Positions 34,960 to 42,585 of a stretch of DNA of 64,000 nt are shown one piece after another. Below the pieces are notes generated by a model. It did no database searches. It saw only the letters and a list, made by a program, of their open reading frames with translations, and was not told where the DNA came from. The position numbers were made by a program, and so were the translations under genes. Numbering within the stretch: position 1 is the first letter of the stretch; each line of letters opens with the position of its first letter. Origin of the DNA: Nitrospirota bacterium (lineage in GTDB: Bacteria > Nitrospirota > JACRHJ01); NCBI GenBank assembly GCA_021784575.1, contig JAJYHX010000005.1, positions 1 through 64,000 of the forward strand. Direction: 5' to 3'.

Positions 34960-35333
34960 ATACGGCAGCCGAAAAGAAAGGCCGGACGCAGGAGATGCTC
35001 GGAGCGCTCTTGATTACGGGCGTCGCAGCCGCCGCGGCGATTGTATTGACCGGCGGCATATTGTATCTGGTCAAATACGGCGCGCTTCATCAGGATTACA
35101 GCTTATTCCGGGGAGAGCCTCCAGGCTTGAGACACTTGGGCGGGATTTTCAGGCTCGCCTGGTCATTGGAGAGCCGCGGGATTATACAGGCCGGTCTTGT
35201 AGTCCTCATCGCCACGCCTATAGCGCGGGTGGCTTTTTCGTTCGCGATTTTCTTAAGGGACAGAGACTGGATGTACAGCTTCTTTACGCTGGTCGTGTTC
35301 ACTGTTCTCATGTACAGTCTCGCGGGAAGATAA
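34956..35333 (+). CDS. DUF1634 membrane protein
   Basis: This 125-residue protein has three hydrophobic segments (about residues 17-37, 70-90 and 100-120) and the DUF1634 pattern: EMLGALLITGVAAAAAIVLTGG, FRLAWSLESRGIIQAGLVVLIATPIARV. Such proteins are regularly encoded beside TauE/SafE permeases and may be their small partner. The ATG overlaps the permease stop, which implies coupled translation. Confidence 0.85.
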   Translation: MNTAAEKKGRTQEMLGALLITGVAAAAAIVLTGGILYLVKYGALHQDYSLFRGEPPGLRHLGGIFRLAWSLESRGIIQAGLVVLIATPIARVAFSFAIFLRDRDWMYSFFTLVVFTVLMYSLAGR

Positions 35334-35334
35334 C

Positions 35335-37170
35335 TTACCTGTGCGGTATGTCCATGGCCGCCAGGAATTCCTCCTGAAAACCGGGGTCTGTCGAGATCTC
35401 TATGTGCCTCAGCTTCGCGGCTTCTCTTTCGGCCTCTTCCCTCTTCCCGACATTCAGCAGGGCCAGTACGGCGCCCTCGCCCGCCGCGTTCCCGGCTGCG
35501 GAGATATTCTCCGGCGCGCACTCAGGAAGCATCCCGATGGCCAGGGCCGATTCCTTGTTGATGTAGCTCCCGAACGCGCCCGCAAGGATTATCCGGTCGA
35601 TTCTCTCTATGCCCATCTTCCGCATCAGGAGCTTCGCCCCGGCATGGAGCGCGGCCTTGGCGAGCTGGACCGCCCGAACGTCCGCCTGCGTGACGGTTAT
35701 GTCCGCGCCCGTCTCCGTCTGCCCCTTCCACGCGAGGACATATTCCGGTCTGCCATCGGCGTCCAGCCTTAATCTTTCCGTATGCGGCAGGTCTTCCGTC
35801 AGAGGCGTCTCGAGCCGCCGCAGACGCCCGGATTTGTCGATTATCCCGGCCTTGAAAAGCCCCGCCACGGCGTCGATGATGCCGGAGCCGCAGATGCCCC
35901 TGGGCCTGACGTTTCCTATGGTTTCGAGCGTCGGCTCCTTTGTGTCAGGGTCTATCCACACCCGCTCGATTGCTCCCTCGGAAGCCCGCATGCCGAACTT
36001 TATTCTCTCTCCCTCGAACGCGGGGCCGGTGGCGCAGGAGGCGGAGTATACGCCGTCTCTGTCTCCGAGCAATATCTCCCCGTTCGTGCCCACGTCGATT
36101 ATCAATACCTTCTCGTCCCGGCTGTATGGTCTGAGCGCCACAAGGACGCCCGCGCTGTCCGCCCCGATAAACCCGGAGGCTGCCGGGAGGATGTATATTC
36201 GAGCCGATTCGTTTATGTCTATTCCAAGCTCGCGCGCCGTAACGTAAAGCGGGCGGGAGACGGCCTGGACGAACGGGGCGGCTCCGATGCCGGAGGGGTC
36301 GATACCTAGGAAGATGTGGTGCATGACCGTATTGCATACGACCGTCATGTCGAGGATGTCTTCAGGCGGAATGCCGGTCTGCCGGATTATTCCGTTTATG
36401 CAGTCCCGTATCTCGCCCTGCATGACCGAAAGGCCGTCTTTGTTTGTCATGGCGAAGGTTATCCGGGACATGACGTCTTCGCCGTGCGCGGCCTGCGGGT
36501 TTGTTGCGGAAAAGGTTTTCAGGACGCTGCCGGAGGAAAGGTCGCAGAGGTATGCCGCGACGGTCGTGGTGCCTATGTCCACGGCAAGTCCGTATGCGGC
36601 GCCGGAGGCAAAAGGCTCGAGCCTTATTATCTCCCTTCCCGTCCATACCGACGCCGTAACCTCCCACATGCCGTCTCTCAGGGTTTTCTGGAGGCCCTTC
36701 AGGACGCTGTAGGCCATGGACAGGCCGGATAGACCGTGCCCGGCCTCAAGGGCCTCCGTGACGCGCTCCCTGTCGCCCTGGCCCATGTCCTGCATCGAGG
36801 GCGGATTGATCTTTACGGAATATTTTTTGACGGCCGGGTCGAGGTTCACCGAGATTTTCCGCGCGGTTTTCCTTGGCAGCGTATCCGCCGGCGGCGCGTA
36901 TACCGTCACGTCTCCGTGTACGCGGCTCTCGCAGGCGAGCCGCACCGGGCCGTCCTTGGGCCCGATGAATTCTTTCTCGGTGTCGGAAGGCGCGCCAAGG
37001 GATGACATGCCGTCCTTCACGACGACCACGCACTTGCCGCAGATGCCGCTGCCGCCGCAGACGCTCGCAAGGCCTGCGCCCGCCCTGGCCGCAGCCTCCA
37101 GGAGCGTCGCGCCGTCGCTGACCGTACACTTTTTCCCGGCAGGCTCGAAGATTACCGTATGCTTTTTCAC
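35335..37170 (-). CDS. ASKHA-domain protein with N-terminal 2Fe-2S ferredoxin (RACo-like)
   Basis: This 611-residue protein has an N-terminal ferredoxin domain with cysteines at 38, 44, 47 and 80 (CGGSGICGKC ... LAC). A DUF4445/ASKHA ATPase body follows (AVDIGTTTVAAYL, LIIDVGTNGEILLG, GSGIIDAVAGLF, ILAGAFGSYI). It matches RACo-type reductive activators, which use ATP to reduce inactive Co(II) corrinoid proteins in acetyl-CoA or methyl-transfer pathways. No corrinoid protein, methyltransferase or CO dehydrogenase is in the window, so the partner is unknown. Only one base separates its stop from the convergent DUF1634 stop. Confidence 0.87.
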   Translation of the reverse strand: MKKHTVIFEPAGKKCTVSDGATLLEAAARAGAGLASVCGGSGICGKCVVVVKDGMSSLGAPSDTEKEFIGPKDGPVRLACESRVHGDVTVYAPPADTLPRKTARKISVNLDPAVKKYSVKINPPSMQDMGQGDRERVTEALEAGHGLSGLSMAYSVLKGLQKTLRDGMWEVTASVWTGREIIRLEPFASGAAYGLAVDIGTTTVAAYLCDLSSGSVLKTFSATNPQAAHGEDVMSRITFAMTNKDGLSVMQGEIRDCINGIIRQTGIPPEDILDMTVVCNTVMHHIFLGIDPSGIGAAPFVQAVSRPLYVTARELGIDINESARIYILPAASGFIGADSAGVLVALRPYSRDEKVLIIDVGTNGEILLGDRDGVYSASCATGPAFEGERIKFGMRASEGAIERVWIDPDTKEPTLETIGNVRPRGICGSGIIDAVAGLFKAGIIDKSGRLRRLETPLTEDLPHTERLRLDADGRPEYVLAWKGQTETGADITVTQADVRAVQLAKAALHAGAKLLMRKMGIERIDRIILAGAFGSYINKESALAIGMLPECAPENISAAGNAAGEGAVLALLNVGKREEAEREAAKLRHIEISTDPGFQEEFLAAMDIPHR

Positions 37171-37200
37171 TTGGACGATATTACCACAAAACGGCGCGGA

Positions 37201-37229
37201 CTGACAAAATTACTGCGCTCTGCTATCGT
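37201..37229 (+). promoter_or_regulatory. Promoter placing transcription at the YihY-like start codon
   Basis: CTGACA (37201-37206), 17 bases, and TATCGT (37224-37229). The -10 box ends seven bases before the A of the ATG at 37236 and no ribosome-binding site is present, so a leaderless mRNA is likely. Confidence 0.5.
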
Positions 37230-37235
37230 TTAATT

Positions 37236-38597
37236 ATGAAAGCGTCCGAAAAAATAAGGAATGCCCGCCGCTTCCTTGCGGAAGAGGTCTGGACAAGGGA
37301 CATGTCCGGACTGAGAAGGCGCGAGGCTTGTCTCGTTTCGGCATGGAAGCTCCTGTGGTCGGCCGTGCGGGCGTACCGGGATACTCAGCTGCAACTGAGG
37401 ACGATGAGCCTTGTCTATACCACGCTTCTCGCCATCGTCCCGCTCCTGGCGGTAAGCTTCTCCGTCCTTCAGGCGTTCGGCGTGCACAATATGATTGCGC
37501 CGCTCCTGCTGGGTTTTCTGAAACCCCTGGGGCCGCAGGCCGCGGTGATTGTCCGGAACATAACCGCGTATATCGGCAGGATAAAGATCGGGGTCTTAAG
37601 CTCCGTCGGGCTTTCCCTGCTTTTCTATTCCATGATAGGGGTAATATACAAGATAGAGGAGGCGCTGAACTACATCTGGCGGGTTAAGAAACCCAGGAGC
37701 TTCTCGAGGAGGTTCAGCGAATACCTAAGCGTGCTGCTCGTCGGGCCGATACTGATGTTCTCCGCAATGGGGTTTACCGCCGCGATACAGAGCAACGACC
37801 TTGTCCGGAGGATTACATCCATAGGCGCGCTCGGACAGGCATACGTATTCCTGGGCCGCCTCCTCCCGTATGTAACGACATGCGCGGCATTCACGCTGGT
37901 TTATGTCCTTATGCCCAACACCAAGGTAAAATTCTCCTCGGCTCTTGCGGGCGGGATATTCGCGGGCGTGACATGGGAGGTAACGGGCTGGGCGTTCGCC
38001 ACGTTCGTCGCGTCATCCAAGAGTTATTCCGCCGTATACGCCGGACTTGCCATAATCCTGCTCTTTATGATGTGGCTTTACTGGAGCTGGCTGATATTTC
38101 TCATCGGCGGCGCCGTGTCGTTTTTTTTCCAGTATCCCCGCTTCGTCCGCAAGGGCGGAATATCCGCGGAGGATTTAAGCGGCAGCGCGAAGGAGCGGCT
38201 CGGCGTGCTTGTGATGTATCTCGTCGGGTATAATTTTTATTACAACCGGCCCCCCTGGACGCTGGAGAGGCTCTCCGAGCGGCTCGGTCTGCCGCCGGAT
38301 GTCGTGCTCGAGGCTGTGTCGGCCCTCTCTATCGAGAAGCTTGTCTACGAAACCGCCGGCGAAGCGGCCGGTTACCTGCCGGGCAGGGACATCGGCGGCA
38401 TTACCATAAAAGAGATAGTCGCAAAGACCAGGGCCGCCGGAGATGCTTCCTTTGCGCGGCACGATAAGGAGGATGTTCCGGAGGTGGACGCGCTCTTTGG
38501 CCGGATGGAGGAGAAGATGTCCGACGCCCTTGAGGGCTGGACGGTAAAAGATTTAATCGTTTCAGACCGGGAGACTAAAAAAGAGCGGGCGGCATAA
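37236..38597 (+). CDS. YihY/BrkB family membrane protein
   Basis: This 453-residue inner-membrane protein has about six membrane helices in residues 60-310 with the family pattern RTMSLVYTTLLAIVPLLAVSFSVLQ, LNYIWRVKKPRSF, ILLFMMWLYWSWLIFLIGG. The C-terminal 130 residues resemble a winged-helix module (LERLSERLGLPPDVVLEAVSAL) present in the longer members of this family. It was once misnamed ribonuclease BN; function is unknown. Start is the ATG at 37236, without ribosome-binding site. Confidence 0.87.
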   Translation: MKASEKIRNARRFLAEEVWTRDMSGLRRREACLVSAWKLLWSAVRAYRDTQLQLRTMSLVYTTLLAIVPLLAVSFSVLQAFGVHNMIAPLLLGFLKPLGPQAAVIVRNITAYIGRIKIGVLSSVGLSLLFYSMIGVIYKIEEALNYIWRVKKPRSFSRRFSEYLSVLLVGPILMFSAMGFTAAIQSNDLVRRITSIGALGQAYVFLGRLLPYVTTCAAFTLVYVLMPNTKVKFSSALAGGIFAGVTWEVTGWAFATFVASSKSYSAVYAGLAIILLFMMWLYWSWLIFLIGGAVSFFFQYPRFVRKGGISAEDLSGSAKERLGVLVMYLVGYNFYYNRPPWTLERLSERLGLPPDVVLEAVSALSIEKLVYETAGEAAGYLPGRDIGGITIKEIVAKTRAAGDASFARHDKEDVPEVDALFGRMEEKMSDALEGWTVKDLIVSDRETKKERAA

Positions 38598-38636
38598 ATT
38601 TAATTATCATTCTGAACACAGTTAAGGATCCGCTTT

Positions 38637-38684
38637 TAAAACCATCCAGGCGGATTCATCGGCTGCGCTCGGAATGGTTTTTTT
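38637..38684 (+). terminator. Terminator after the YihY-like gene
   Basis: AAAACCATCC pairs with GGAATGGTTTT (one bulge), enclosing a 23-base inner region, followed by a T-run up to 38684. It abuts the stop codon of the convergent thiolase gene. Confidence 0.65.
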
Positions 38685-39866
38685 CTATTTTGCCCGTTCG
38701 ATGACCATCGCTATTCCCTGCCCGCCGCCGATGCACAGGCTCGCAAGGCCGAGGCGTGCGCCCCGACGCGCCATCTCATACATCAGCGTCACAAGTATCC
38801 GCGCCCCCGACGCGCCGACGGGATGGCCTATGGCTATTGCGCCGCCATGCACGTTCACCCTGTCCGTTTCCCAGCCCATCTCGCGCTGTACCTGTATGGA
38901 CTGCGAAGCGAATGCCTCGTTTACCTCTATGACGTCGAGGTCGCTCACGGCCACGTCCGCCTTGGCGAGAAGCGCCTTGCAGGCCGTTATCGGCCCAAGC
39001 CCCATGAAGGCGGGGTCGAGCGCGGATGCCTGCGAGGCCAGTATCCTGAATGCCCAGGGCGGGTTCATCTCTTCGAGCATCCTCTTCGACACCACCATGA
39101 CCGCTGCGGCGCCGTCGTTTATGCCTGATGCATTGCCAGCGGTTATTGTGCCGTCCATCTTGAACGCGGGCTTGAGCCTGGAGAGGTTTTCGACAGTCGT
39201 CCCGAAACGCGGGTGCTCGTCAACCTCGAATATTTTGTCTTCACCGCGCTCCTGCCTCACGCGGACGGGCATAATCTCATCCTTGAACACGCCTTCCTTT
39301 ATGGCGGTCTCCGTCTTCTGCTGGGAGCGCGCCGCGAACTCGTCCTGCTCATTCCTTGATATGTGGAATTTCTCGGCGACGTTCTCCGCCGTGATGCCCA
39401 TGTGGCAGTCATAGAAATTGTCCCAGAGCGCGTCGTTTATCAGCGTGTCGATCATCTCGGCGTTTCCGAGCCTCTGCCCCCAGCGCATCGAGCGGGACAG
39501 AAACGGGGCGTTTGTCATGCTCTCCATGCCGCCCGCGACTATAATGTCGGAGCCTTCCGCCGCGATTGCCTGCCCCGCGAGCGCCACGGCCTTGAGGCCA
39601 GAGCCGCAGACCTTGTTCACGGTGAAAGACGGCACGTTCTCCGGAAGTCCGGCCATTATGGCGGACTGCCTTGCAGGGTTTTGCCCGAGGCCCGCCTGGA
39701 TGACGTTGCCCATTATCACCTCGTTCGTCCGCTCAGGGCCTGTGCCGCACCTCCTTATGACCTCCTTTATGACTATCGTCCCAAGCTCAACCGCGCTCAC
39801 GGGCGCAAGAGATCCGTTGAACTTCCCGACGGCGGTCCGCACCCCGCCGATTATGTATGCTTCCAT
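38685..39866 (-). CDS. Thiolase, acetyl-CoA C-acetyltransferase (PhaA/AtoB-type)
   Basis: This 393-residue enzyme condenses two acetyl-CoA to acetoacetyl-CoA or does the reverse. The nucleophilic cysteine is in VNKVCGSGLKAV. GGMESMTNAPF, NASGINDGAAAV, GHPVGASGARI (catalytic His) and CIGGGQGIAMV (second Cys) are all present. Next to two reductases and divergent from phaEC, it most likely supplies the first step of polyhydroxybutyrate synthesis. GGGAGG lies six bases upstream of the ATG. Confidence 0.93.
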   Translation of the reverse strand: MEAYIIGGVRTAVGKFNGSLAPVSAVELGTIVIKEVIRRCGTGPERTNEVIMGNVIQAGLGQNPARQSAIMAGLPENVPSFTVNKVCGSGLKAVALAGQAIAAEGSDIIVAGGMESMTNAPFLSRSMRWGQRLGNAEMIDTLINDALWDNFYDCHMGITAENVAEKFHISRNEQDEFAARSQQKTETAIKEGVFKDEIMPVRVRQERGEDKIFEVDEHPRFGTTVENLSRLKPAFKMDGTITAGNASGINDGAAAVMVVSKRMLEEMNPPWAFRILASQASALDPAFMGLGPITACKALLAKADVAVSDLDVIEVNEAFASQSIQVQREMGWETDRVNVHGGAIAIGHPVGASGARILVTLMYEMARRGARLGLASLCIGGGQGIAMVIERAK

Positions 39867-39875
39867 TAAGCCTCC

Positions 39876-40619
39876 CTATATCCGCATCCCGCCGTCCACT
39901 TCGAGGATACGCCCGTTGAAGAAATCGTTCTCCAGGACAAACCGCACCGCCTGCGCGACGTCATCCGTCTCGCCCAGCCGCCCGACCGGGATGTTCGCTA
40001 TAATCTTCTCCATCACGTCCGGGCGGATGTCCTTCAGCATGTCCGTGTTTACATATCCCGGCGCGACGGAGCTTACCCGGATGCCGAACCTTGAGAGCTC
40101 GCGCGCCCAGGTTACCGTCATGGCGTCCACGGCGGATTTCGAGGCGGAGTAGTTCGTCTGGCCGAGGTTCCCCGCGCGGCATATGGACGAGATGTTTACT
40201 ATGACTCCCCTTACGCCGCGCATCACCATGTAATACGCCGCCTCGCGCGCGCAGAGGAACACGCCGGTCAAGTTCACGTTCATCACCTTCTCCCAGTTGG
40301 AGAGCGGGAACTTGGAGAGGTTATCCCCTTTTTTACCGATGAAGAGCGCGTCCGCGGTTACGCCCGCGTTGTTTATCACTATGTCCGGCGCGCCGTGCTC
40401 CGCCGCGTAGCCGCCGAAGAACCTTTCCACCTGGCCCTCGTCGCCCACGTCCACGGCGGCTCCGGGAATCCCGAACTCCCTGCCCATCTCGTCGATGCCG
40501 CTCTGCGTGCGGCTTATTACGTACGGACTCGCGCCGAGGGCCTTCAACGTAAGCGCAATTTCCCTGCCGAGGCCCCTGCTCCCGCCGGTGACTATTGCCT
40601 TTTTGCCAGCGATTTCCAT
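39876..40619 (-). CDS. SDR, acetoacetyl-CoA reductase-like (PhaB/FabG type), copy 1
   Basis: This 247-residue Rossmann-fold reductase has TGGSRGLGREIAL for NAD(P) binding, NNAGVTADALF, the catalytic Ser in VNISSICRAGN and Tyr/Lys in YSASKSAV. By context it would reduce acetoacetyl-CoA to (R)-3-hydroxybutyryl-CoA for PHA; a FabG role is also possible. A second SDR of identical length lies 23 bases upstream and is a clear paralogue, so the pair arose by tandem duplication. Confidence 0.88.
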   Translation of the reverse strand: MEIAGKKAIVTGGSRGLGREIALTLKALGASPYVISRTQSGIDEMGREFGIPGAAVDVGDEGQVERFFGGYAAEHGAPDIVINNAGVTADALFIGKKGDNLSKFPLSNWEKVMNVNLTGVFLCAREAAYYMVMRGVRGVIVNISSICRAGNLGQTNYSASKSAVDAMTVTWARELSRFGIRVSSVAPGYVNTDMLKDIRPDVMEKIIANIPVGRLGETDDVAQAVRFVLENDFFNGRILEVDGGMRI

Positions 40620-40642
40620 TGTCGCGTCCTCCCCTTATATCC

Positions 40643-41386
40643 TCATATCCTCATGCCGCCGTCCACTTCGAGAACCCTTCCGGTGTAGAAGTCGTTCCTG
40701 ATGATAAACTCCACCGCATATGAAATCTCCCCCATCTCGCCGAGGCGCCCGAGCGGAATGTTCCGGATTATCCTGTCAAGCACCTCCGGGCGTATCTTTG
40801 CGACCATCTCCGTGTTTATGTATCCGGGCGCGACGGCCCCGACGCGGATGCCGTATTTGGCAAGCTCCTTGGCCCACGTGACCGTCATGGCGTCCACGGC
40901 GGCCTTCGCGGCGGAGTAGTTCGTCTGCCCGACGTTGCCCGCGCGCGATATGGACGATATATTGACAATCACGCCCTTCACGCCGTTTTTTACCATGTGA
41001 TAGGCCGCCTCGCGCGCGCAGAAGAAGACGCCGAAGAGGTTTATTTTTATCACCCGCTCACAGTTCGACGTCGGGAACCTTATTATCTCCGGCTCCTTTT
41101 TCTTTATGAAAAGCGCGTCGGCGGTAATACCCGCGTTGTTTATAACCGCGTCCGGGACGCCGTTTTCACGGGCGTAATTCTCGAAGAAATCCACCACCTG
41201 ATTCTCGTCCGAGACGTCCACAACCATACCCGGTATCCCGGATTCGTTTTTAAGCAGGTCGAGGTTCGCCTGTTCCACGTCAACAACGAACGGCCTTGCG
41301 CCAAGCCTTTTGAAGTCCAGCGCAAACCTCTTTCCCATGCCCCTGCCGCCGCCGGTAATGATTATTTTTTTATCCGCCACGTCCAT
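40643..41386 (-). CDS. SDR, acetoacetyl-CoA reductase-like (PhaB/FabG type), copy 2
   Basis: This 247-residue paralogue has TGGGRGMGKRFAL, NNAGITADALF, VNISSISRAGN and YSAAKAAV. It keeps the same length and active site as copy 1 but differs in many surface positions (for instance KKKEPEIIRFPTSN). Two copies may differ in chain length or cofactor. The ATG at 41386 is chosen for GGAGGGG nine bases upstream; a longer frame to 41437 has no such site. It is the first gene of the minus-strand operon. Confidence 0.87.
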   Translation of the reverse strand: MDVADKKIIITGGGRGMGKRFALDFKRLGARPFVVDVEQANLDLLKNESGIPGMVVDVSDENQVVDFFENYARENGVPDAVINNAGITADALFIKKKEPEIIRFPTSNCERVIKINLFGVFFCAREAAYHMVKNGVKGVIVNISSISRAGNVGQTNYSAAKAAVDAMTVTWAKELAKYGIRVGAVAPGYINTEMVAKIRPEVLDRIIRNIPLGRLGEMGEISYAVEFIIRNDFYTGRVLEVDGGMRI

Positions 41387-41438
41387 TTCAAGACCCCTCC
41401 GTAATACGAGCTTGCGAACCCGACACATCTGTTGCAAT

Positions 41439-41467
41439 ATTATATCGCCTCATTAAAATATGCACAA
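41439..41467 (-). promoter_or_regulatory. Promoter of the SDR-SDR-thiolase operon
   Basis: On the minus strand TTGTGC (41462-41467), a 17-base spacer and TATAAT (41439-41444). The -10 box is perfect, the -35 weak. It is divergent from the pha operon promoter about 80 bases away, so one regulator could control both. Confidence 0.5.
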
Positions 41468-41520
41468 ATCGCCTCGCGCTTAACCTGGTTCTTATTGATA
41501 GCGGTTCCAAACGCCGTGTT

Positions 41521-41548
41521 TTGACAGGGATTATCCACCGGCTATAAT
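41521..41548 (+). promoter_or_regulatory. Consensus sigma70 promoter of the pha operon
   Basis: TTGACA (41521-41526), 16 bases, and TATAAT (41543-41548) both match the consensus exactly. The predicted start is near 41555, about 40 bases before the first gene. Confidence 0.8.
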
Positions 41549-41593
41549 TAAACCTAATAAGCTTCGGACCGGACAACGGAGGCCGGAAAAACG

Positions 41594-42022
41594 ATGTGCA
41601 GCGAGGAGACATTCAGGAAAACCGCCGAGCTATTCTCCAACCCTCTCTTCAAGAAAAGCTTCTTCGATTTCTTTCTGAAGATGCAGGCGGAGGGGATAGA
41701 GGCCGCGAGGAGGTTCTGGAAGATGAACCCCGCGAGCGAAAACTTCCCGTTCGGCGTGGAGATGTTCGAGAAAATGGCGGACTTCTACATAATCCTGGGC
41801 TTCGTGCCCGGCTACAAGCACGAAGAGACGGTGAAGGAAAAAGAGAGGTTGAGGAAGGAAAACGAATTCCTGAGGGAGACGATGAAACAGCTCCAGATGA
41901 ATATCTTCAGCGAGGCCGGAGATAGGATGCAGGGGGTTTGGGAATCCATTATCTCGAAACAGTTCGAGATGAACAAGGATATGTCGCGGAATTTCTTCGG
42001 GTTCCTGAAGGGGCTAAAATAA
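41594..42022 (+). CDS. PHA-locus small protein 1 (phasin/PhaE-like helical protein)
   Basis: This 142-residue, largely helical protein has no signal peptide. A hydrophobic/aromatic first half (KKSFFDFFLKMQAEGIEAARRFW) is followed by a coiled coil (about residues 78-105, KEKERLRKENEFLRETMKQLQ). The end, with KQFEMNKDMSRNFF, resembles PhaE or phasin repeats. It is probably bound to the granule or to the synthase, but I do not recognise a named family. GGAGG lies ten bases upstream. It is first in the pha operon, 17 bases before the next gene. Confidence 0.6.
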   Translation: MCSEETFRKTAELFSNPLFKKSFFDFFLKMQAEGIEAARRFWKMNPASENFPFGVEMFEKMADFYIILGFVPGYKHEETVKEKERLRKENEFLRETMKQLQMNIFSEAGDRMQGVWESIISKQFEMNKDMSRNFFGFLKGLK

Positions 42023-42039
42023 AAACCGGAGGTGGACAC

Positions 42040-42483
42040 ATGGCGGGAGAATTTGAAATAATCGACAGTTGGATGCAGTCCCAGAAAGAGTTCATGGATA
42101 CCTGGATGAACGCGCAGAAGGAACTATGGGAGCGCCTGACGGAGTCCACGCGGAAGATGCAGGAGGCGCTCATGCCGCTCTGCCGGACGTCCGGGCAGGA
42201 GACGGCGGGCGAGACCGGGCAATCGGGCGAAGGCGCGAGGTGGGCGGCCCAGGCCGCGCAGGGGGAGTTCATGAACATCTACAACACGATGATGGAGAAT
42301 ATGATAAACACTTCGAAGGTCTGCGCCGACGAGGTTATAAGGATGCAGGACGCCTGGATGCATACCTTAAGCAATCAGATGGAGATGGGCCGGAAGATGA
42401 ACGCGGGCATCTTCGAGGCGGGCAGGCGCGCCGCCGCAGAGACGGGCGGTATGGCCGGCCAGTCCGGGGAACAGGCGGCCTAA
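42040..42483 (+). CDS. PHA-locus small protein 2 (phasin-like)
   Basis: This 147-residue helical protein is rich in Trp, Met and Gln: IDSWMQSQKEFMDTWMNAQKELWERL resembles the N-terminus of PhaE and phasins. The C-terminal part has EVIRMQDAWMHTLSNQMEMG. It likely coats PHA granules or assists PhaE. GGAGG seven bases before the ATG at 42040 sets the start; a longer frame from 41938 overlaps the previous gene. Confidence 0.6.
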   Translation: MAGEFEIIDSWMQSQKEFMDTWMNAQKELWERLTESTRKMQEALMPLCRTSGQETAGETGQSGEGARWAAQAAQGEFMNIYNTMMENMINTSKVCADEVIRMQDAWMHTLSNQMEMGRKMNAGIFEAGRRAAAETGGMAGQSGEQAA

Positions 42484-42585
42484 TAACAGTCCCTTCCTTG
42501 TTACCCTCTCGCGTTTCTTGGAAGGGGGACCGGCTCCTGCCGGTGGGTGAGGGTGGCGCGGAGCCTGAAGCAACCGGAGGACATC
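42484..42585 (+). other. Structured gap in the pha operon
   Basis: The gap before phaE holds nested inverted repeats: GTCCCTTCC with GGAAGGGGGAC, ACCCTC with GAGGGT, and an inner ACCGGC-TCCT-GCCGGT hairpin. No T-run follows. The CCGGC/GCCGG hairpin resembles the dispersed palindrome. It may tune mRNA stability or expression between the phasin-like genes and phaEC. Confidence 0.4.
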
